Source: Paenibacillus durus (GTDB lineage Bacteria; Bacillota; Bacilli; Paenibacillales; Paenibacillaceae). Taken from it: a stretch of 64,000 nucleotides of DNA. Location of the stretch: NCBI RefSeq assembly GCF_000756615.1, contig NZ_CP009288.1:2480001-2544000 (forward strand), in the 5' to 3' direction. The notes below the pieces were generated by a model that searched no databases, was not told the DNA's origin, and saw nothing but the letters and a program-made list of their open reading frames with translations. This document shows positions 61,058-64,000 of this stretch, in pieces; the stretch's first letter is position 1; each line of letters opens with the position of its first letter. The translations under genes and the position numbers were made by a program.

Positions 61058-61900
61058 ATGGCAAAAAATTTGCAAGATACAACTGCTCTCTATAATGGTG
61101 TGAGCATGCCGTGGTTTGGATTGGGTGTATTTAAAGTGGAGGAAGGTCCCGAACTTGAGAATGCAGTAAAGACGGCGATCAAACATGGATACCGCAGTAT
61201 CGATACGGCGGCTATCTATGGAAATGAAGAAGGCGTCGGACGGGGAATTCGCCAAGGGCTTGAAGAAGCCGGGATTGGCAGAGAAGAACTGTTTGTGACT
61301 TCCAAAGTATGGAATGCTGATTTGGGATATGAGTCAACGTTGGCAGCCTATGAGACGAGCCTCAAAAAGCTGAATCTGGAATACCTGGATTTGTACCTGA
61401 TTCACTGGCCGAAAGAAGGAAAGTTTAAAGAAGCCTGGAGAGCGCTGGAAACCATTTATAAAGAAGGCCGTGTAAAAGCGATTGGCGTAAGCAACTTCCA
61501 AATTCATCATCTTGATGAGCTAATGGTTGACGCGGAAATTAAACCCATGGTGAATCAAGTGGAGTACCATCCTCGTTTGACCCAAAAGGAATTACAGCAA
61601 TATTGCAAGCAGCAAGGCATTCAATTTGAAGCTTGGTCACCGCTCATGCAGGGTCAACTCCTGGATAACCCGGAACTCAAAGCAATTGCGGATAAATATA
61701 ATAAATCCATTGCCCAAGTGATTCTGCGCTGGGACCTTCAGAACGGCGTTATCACGATTCCTAAATCTACAAAAGAACATCGGATCGTTGAAAATGCCAG
61801 CGTATTTGATTTCGAATTAACCAAAGAGGATATGGAGCAAATTGACAGTCTGAATCAAAATCATCGGGTCGGTCCGGATCCGGACAACTTTGATTTTTAA
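61058..61900 (+). CDS. Aldo/keto reductase, YvgN/glyoxal reductase type
   Basis: A 280-residue NADPH-dependent reductase of carbonyl compounds. The catalytic tetrad is present: Asp49 (SIDTAAIY), Tyr54, Lys83 (TSKVWN) and His116 (LIHWP). The NADP-binding IPKSTKEHR segment and GVSNF are also visible. Length and motifs fit the AKR5G subfamily with B. subtilis YvgN, which reduces methylglyoxal and glyoxal. The start is ATG 61058 with GGAGGAAAG upstream. It is first of three oxidoreductase genes on this strand and has its own operator and promoter; a 74-base fragment of a close relative lies at 58521. The physiological substrate is not shown by the sequence. Confidence 0.92.
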   Translation: MAKNLQDTTALYNGVSMPWFGLGVFKVEEGPELENAVKTAIKHGYRSIDTAAIYGNEEGVGRGIRQGLEEAGIGREELFVTSKVWNADLGYESTLAAYETSLKKLNLEYLDLYLIHWPKEGKFKEAWRALETIYKEGRVKAIGVSNFQIHHLDELMVDAEIKPMVNQVEYHPRLTQKELQQYCKQQGIQFEAWSPLMQGQLLDNPELKAIADKYNKSIAQVILRWDLQNGVITIPKSTKEHRIVENASVFDFELTKEDMEQIDSLNQNHRVGPDPDNFDF

Positions 61901-61941
61901 GAGGAAGAAGTATACCGGCAATAGCAAAAGGGGACTGTGCG

Positions 61942-62898
61942 ATGATCGGAATTGGTATTGAGCAATACGGCGATGAACAGCAGCTAAAGACAGTAGTTGT
62001 ACCCACAGAACCGTTAGGGCCTGATGACCTCTTGATCTCAATAAAGGCAAGCGGGGTAAACCCCGTTGACTGGAAAGTACGGGAAGGGCTTTTGAGAGAA
62101 GACTTTCCGTACCAGCTTCCCCTTATTTTAGGCTGGGATGCATCAGGTAAGGTGGCCGTTGCCGGCTCCAATGTGAAGGATTTTAAAGTGGGAGACGATG
62201 TCTTTTTTAGACCGGAAATGGAAAAACAGGGCACCTACGCAGATGAAATCGTGGTACCTGCAAGCCTGGTCGCACCGATGCCTCAAGGTCTAACCTATGC
62301 TGAAGCGGCTTCGCTCCCCTTGGTAGGACTCACGGTATGGCAGGCTCTTGTAGAAGCAGGGAATGTTCAACCAGGGGATAAGGTGCTCATTTTAGCGGGA
62401 AGCGGCGGGATTGGTTCGATGGCCATCCAAGTCGCTAAAGCACTCGGCGCCTATGTGGCGGTGACAACAAGCTCCAAGAACATGGAATTCGTACGTGATT
62501 TGGGGGCGGATGAAGTTCTCGCTTACGACATGGGCGACTTGAATACAACAACAGAGTTTGACTTTATGCTGGATACGCTCGGAGGCTCATCTTATGGGGA
62601 TGCTCTGAAATTTATGAAGAAAAATGCAGTGGTAGCTACAATTATTAGCGGGCGGGATGCCGTACGTCCTGATTATATAGATGCAGTGGAAGAAGAGCGC
62701 CAGTTGACGGTTAAGTTCGTATTTACTCGTCCGGACGGAAGGAATATGAACCATATCCGCGAACTTGTTGAAGCGCAAAAAATAAAGCCGATTGTGACCG
62801 AAGTTCTTCCGCTAACCATTGACGGGGCCAGAAAAGCTCACCTTTTAAGCCAGACAGGGCGGGCGCGGGGAAAGATCGTATTGAGTAGTAACAACTAA
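61942..62898 (+). CDS. NADP-dependent MDR oxidoreductase, zinc-independent quinone-type
   Basis: A 318-residue medium-chain dehydrogenase/reductase of the quinone reductase type. The N-terminal GroES-like domain has SGVNPVDWKVREG and LPLILGWDASGKV, without the zinc-binding Cys-His set of alcohol dehydrogenases. The Rossmann domain has LILAGSGGIGSMAIQVAKALGA. It ends in the usual KARGKIVL-like segment (RARGKIVL). ATG 61942 follows AAAAGGGGA. It lies 41 bases after the reductase, so it is cotranscribed. It probably reduces quinones or alpha,beta-unsaturated carbonyls with NADPH; the natural substrate is unknown. Confidence 0.9.
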   Translation: MIGIGIEQYGDEQQLKTVVVPTEPLGPDDLLISIKASGVNPVDWKVREGLLREDFPYQLPLILGWDASGKVAVAGSNVKDFKVGDDVFFRPEMEKQGTYADEIVVPASLVAPMPQGLTYAEAASLPLVGLTVWQALVEAGNVQPGDKVLILAGSGGIGSMAIQVAKALGAYVAVTTSSKNMEFVRDLGADEVLAYDMGDLNTTTEFDFMLDTLGGSSYGDALKFMKKNAVVATIISGRDAVRPDYIDAVEEERQLTVKFVFTRPDGRNMNHIRELVEAQKIKPIVTEVLPLTIDGARKAHLLSQTGRARGKIVLSSNN

Positions 62899-62917
62899 TC
62901 TGCTTGATTAGTTGTTA
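62889..62917 (+). terminator. Hairpin overlapping the MDR gene stop
   Basis: TAACAACTAATC (62889-62900) pairs perfectly with GATTAGTTGTTA (62906-62917) around a 5-base loop, followed by TT. It is a possible weak terminator or attenuator before the flavoprotein gene. Confidence 0.55.
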
Positions 62918-62974
62918 TTTAAAAATTTAGTAAGTGCAAATTTTCACAATTAAAAGTTAAGGAGAGGACCCATC

Positions 62975-64000
62975 ATGTTTACGAAAATTTTTGAACCGGG
63001 CAAGATAGGCAATCTGGAAATTAAAAACCGGCTGGTCGTTCCGCCGATGCTGTCTGAATATGCCGAGGAAGACGGCAGACTGACTGAACGGTATATCAGA
63101 TACTATGAGGAAAAAGCCAAGGGTGGCTGGGGCCTCATCATTGCCGAGGATAACGCGGTCGAACCCCGTGGGGCCGGTTTTAAGAATCTAGCCGGGTTAT
63201 GGTCGGATGAACTGATGGAAGAGCATAAGGAATTGGTTGAACGGGTCCATAAGGCGGGAGCCAAAATAGCGGTCCAAATCTATCACGCGGGCAGAGAAGC
63301 TAGCAGTGCAGTCATGGGCATGCGGCCGATAGCCCCTTCAGCGATTCAAGATCCGACGCAGTCTGAAACTCCTGTTGAAATGACCACCGAGGAAGTAAAG
63401 GAGATGGTCGAGAAATTCGCGCAGGCCATCCGAAGATGTAAAGATGCAGGCTATGATGCCATTGAGCTTCACGGAGCGCATGGATATTTAATCAATCAAT
63501 TCGTCTCCCCTTTCTCCAACAAGAGAACCGACGCCTATGGCGGAAACCTGATGAACCGGCTGCGGTTCCCGCTTGAAATTATTGCCAGAGCCAAGGAATT
63601 GGTCGGCGATGAGTTCCCGATGATTTACCGGATTTCCGCCGACGAGATGGTGGAAGGCGGACTGACCATCGAAGATACGAAAGTCATCAGTCAGGTGCTC
63701 GAGCAAAGTGGCATTGCGGCCATTCATGCTTCTGCCGGCGTCTACAAGACCGGAGCGATCGTCTCTGCGCCTACAGCGATCAGAACGGCCGTATTCTCCG
63801 ACTATGCCAAAGAAATTAGAAAAGTAGTCAACATTCCGGTATTCGCCGTAAACAAAATTATTTATCCACATGTAGCGGAGTCGATTCTAAAGGAAGGCAA
63901 GGCGGATTTTGTGGCCATGGGCCGGGCTTCCACCGCAGATCCTCAATTCCCGAACAAGGTGAAGGAAGGACGGCTGGATGAAATCATTTTCTGCATCGGC
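62975..64000 (+). CDS. NADH:flavin oxidoreductase, old yellow enzyme family (3' partial)
   Basis: 342 codons are visible before the window ends and no stop is reached. The TIM barrel has the OYE marks: NRLVVPPML at the start, VQIYHAGREAS, ELHGAHGYLINQFVSPFSNKRTDAYGGN, and a DFVAMGRASTADPQFP segment. The last residues, DEIIFCIG, are the start of the C-x-x-C type iron-sulfur motif of the larger members (2,4-dienoyl-CoA reductase, FldZ, BaiCD), so the complete protein is probably 640 residues or more with an added FAD/NAD domain. ATG 62975 follows AAGGAGAGGA. It is third in the reductase operon, unless the hairpin at 62889 ends the transcript. Confidence 0.88.
   Translation, partial: MFTKIFEPGKIGNLEIKNRLVVPPMLSEYAEEDGRLTERYIRYYEEKAKGGWGLIIAEDNAVEPRGAGFKNLAGLWSDELMEEHKELVERVHKAGAKIAVQIYHAGREASSAVMGMRPIAPSAIQDPTQSETPVEMTTEEVKEMVEKFAQAIRRCKDAGYDAIELHGAHGYLINQFVSPFSNKRTDAYGGNLMNRLRFPLEIIARAKELVGDEFPMIYRISADEMVEGGLTIEDTKVISQVLEQSGIAAIHASAGVYKTGAIVSAPTAIRTAVFSDYAKEIRKVVNIPVFAVNKIIYPHVAESILKEGKADFVAMGRASTADPQFPNKVKEGRLDEIIFCIG

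Noticed and set aside
1..64000. CRISPR array, insertion sequence or integrase
   Set aside because: No short regularly spaced repeats, transposase or integrase gene is visible on either strand; the long repeats are NRPS domain duplications.

Overview
The window looks like a Bacillales chromosome, most likely Paenibacillus. Reasons: strong GGAGG-type ribosome binding sites, sigma-A consensus promoters, AT-less (trans-AT) polyketide synthase architecture, HxlR and YukJ-like genes, and mixed G+C. The genus is an inference; no rRNA or housekeeping marker is present.

Layout. (1) 1-7927: the 3' end of a trans-AT PKS gene whose start lies upstream; it ends in a thioesterase and a strong terminator, so it closes a separate assembly line. 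(2) 8249-54862: a complete bacitracin-type locus. It starts at a perfect TTGACA-17-TATAAT promoter and runs through three NRPS genes with 5, 2 and 5 modules, then a two-component system (bacRS-like) and an ABC transporter (bcrAB-like). Gene order, protein sizes, the Cy domain and the four epimerase positions match B. licheniformis bacABC-bacRS-bcrAB. Binding-pocket codes read by eye give Ile-Cys(thiazoline)-Leu-D-Glu-Ile-Lys-D-X-Ile-D-(Phe/Tyr)-Thr-D-Asp-Asn. This is the bacitracin scaffold with position 10 changed from His to Thr and position 7 changed from Orn to a non-basic residue. (3) 54863-55680: scar DNA with a long hairpin, the 3' half of a tRNA-Leu interrupted by 15 C residues, and a scrambled MFS pseudogene. 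(4) 55761-58443: an LLM-class flavin oxidoreductase and an MFS exporter on the minus strand, divergent from an HxlR-type regulator. (5) 58521-60710: an aldo/keto reductase remnant, an unrecognised small gene, a YukJ-like protein and a secreted thermonuclease. (6) 61058-64000: aldo/keto reductase, quinone-type oxidoreductase and a 3'-truncated old-yellow-enzyme-type flavoprotein.

How it works together. The NRPS genes build a dodecapeptide whose Lys6 side chain is expected to be cyclised onto Asn12 by the terminal thioesterase. BacRS and BcrAB supply sensing and self-resistance; a BcrC phosphatase and the BacT thioesterase are not in the window. Two long near-identical blocks in the NRPS genes (A5/A8, 1.6 kb; A7-T-E/A9-T-E, 2.9 kb) are richer in G+C than their surroundings. 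Modules 7 and 9 differ mainly in two short patches that carry the specificity residues, a natural subdomain exchange. In the redox region, a 40-bp operator-like sequence occurs at the same position in the MFS and aldo/keto reductase promoters, suggesting one HxlR regulon.
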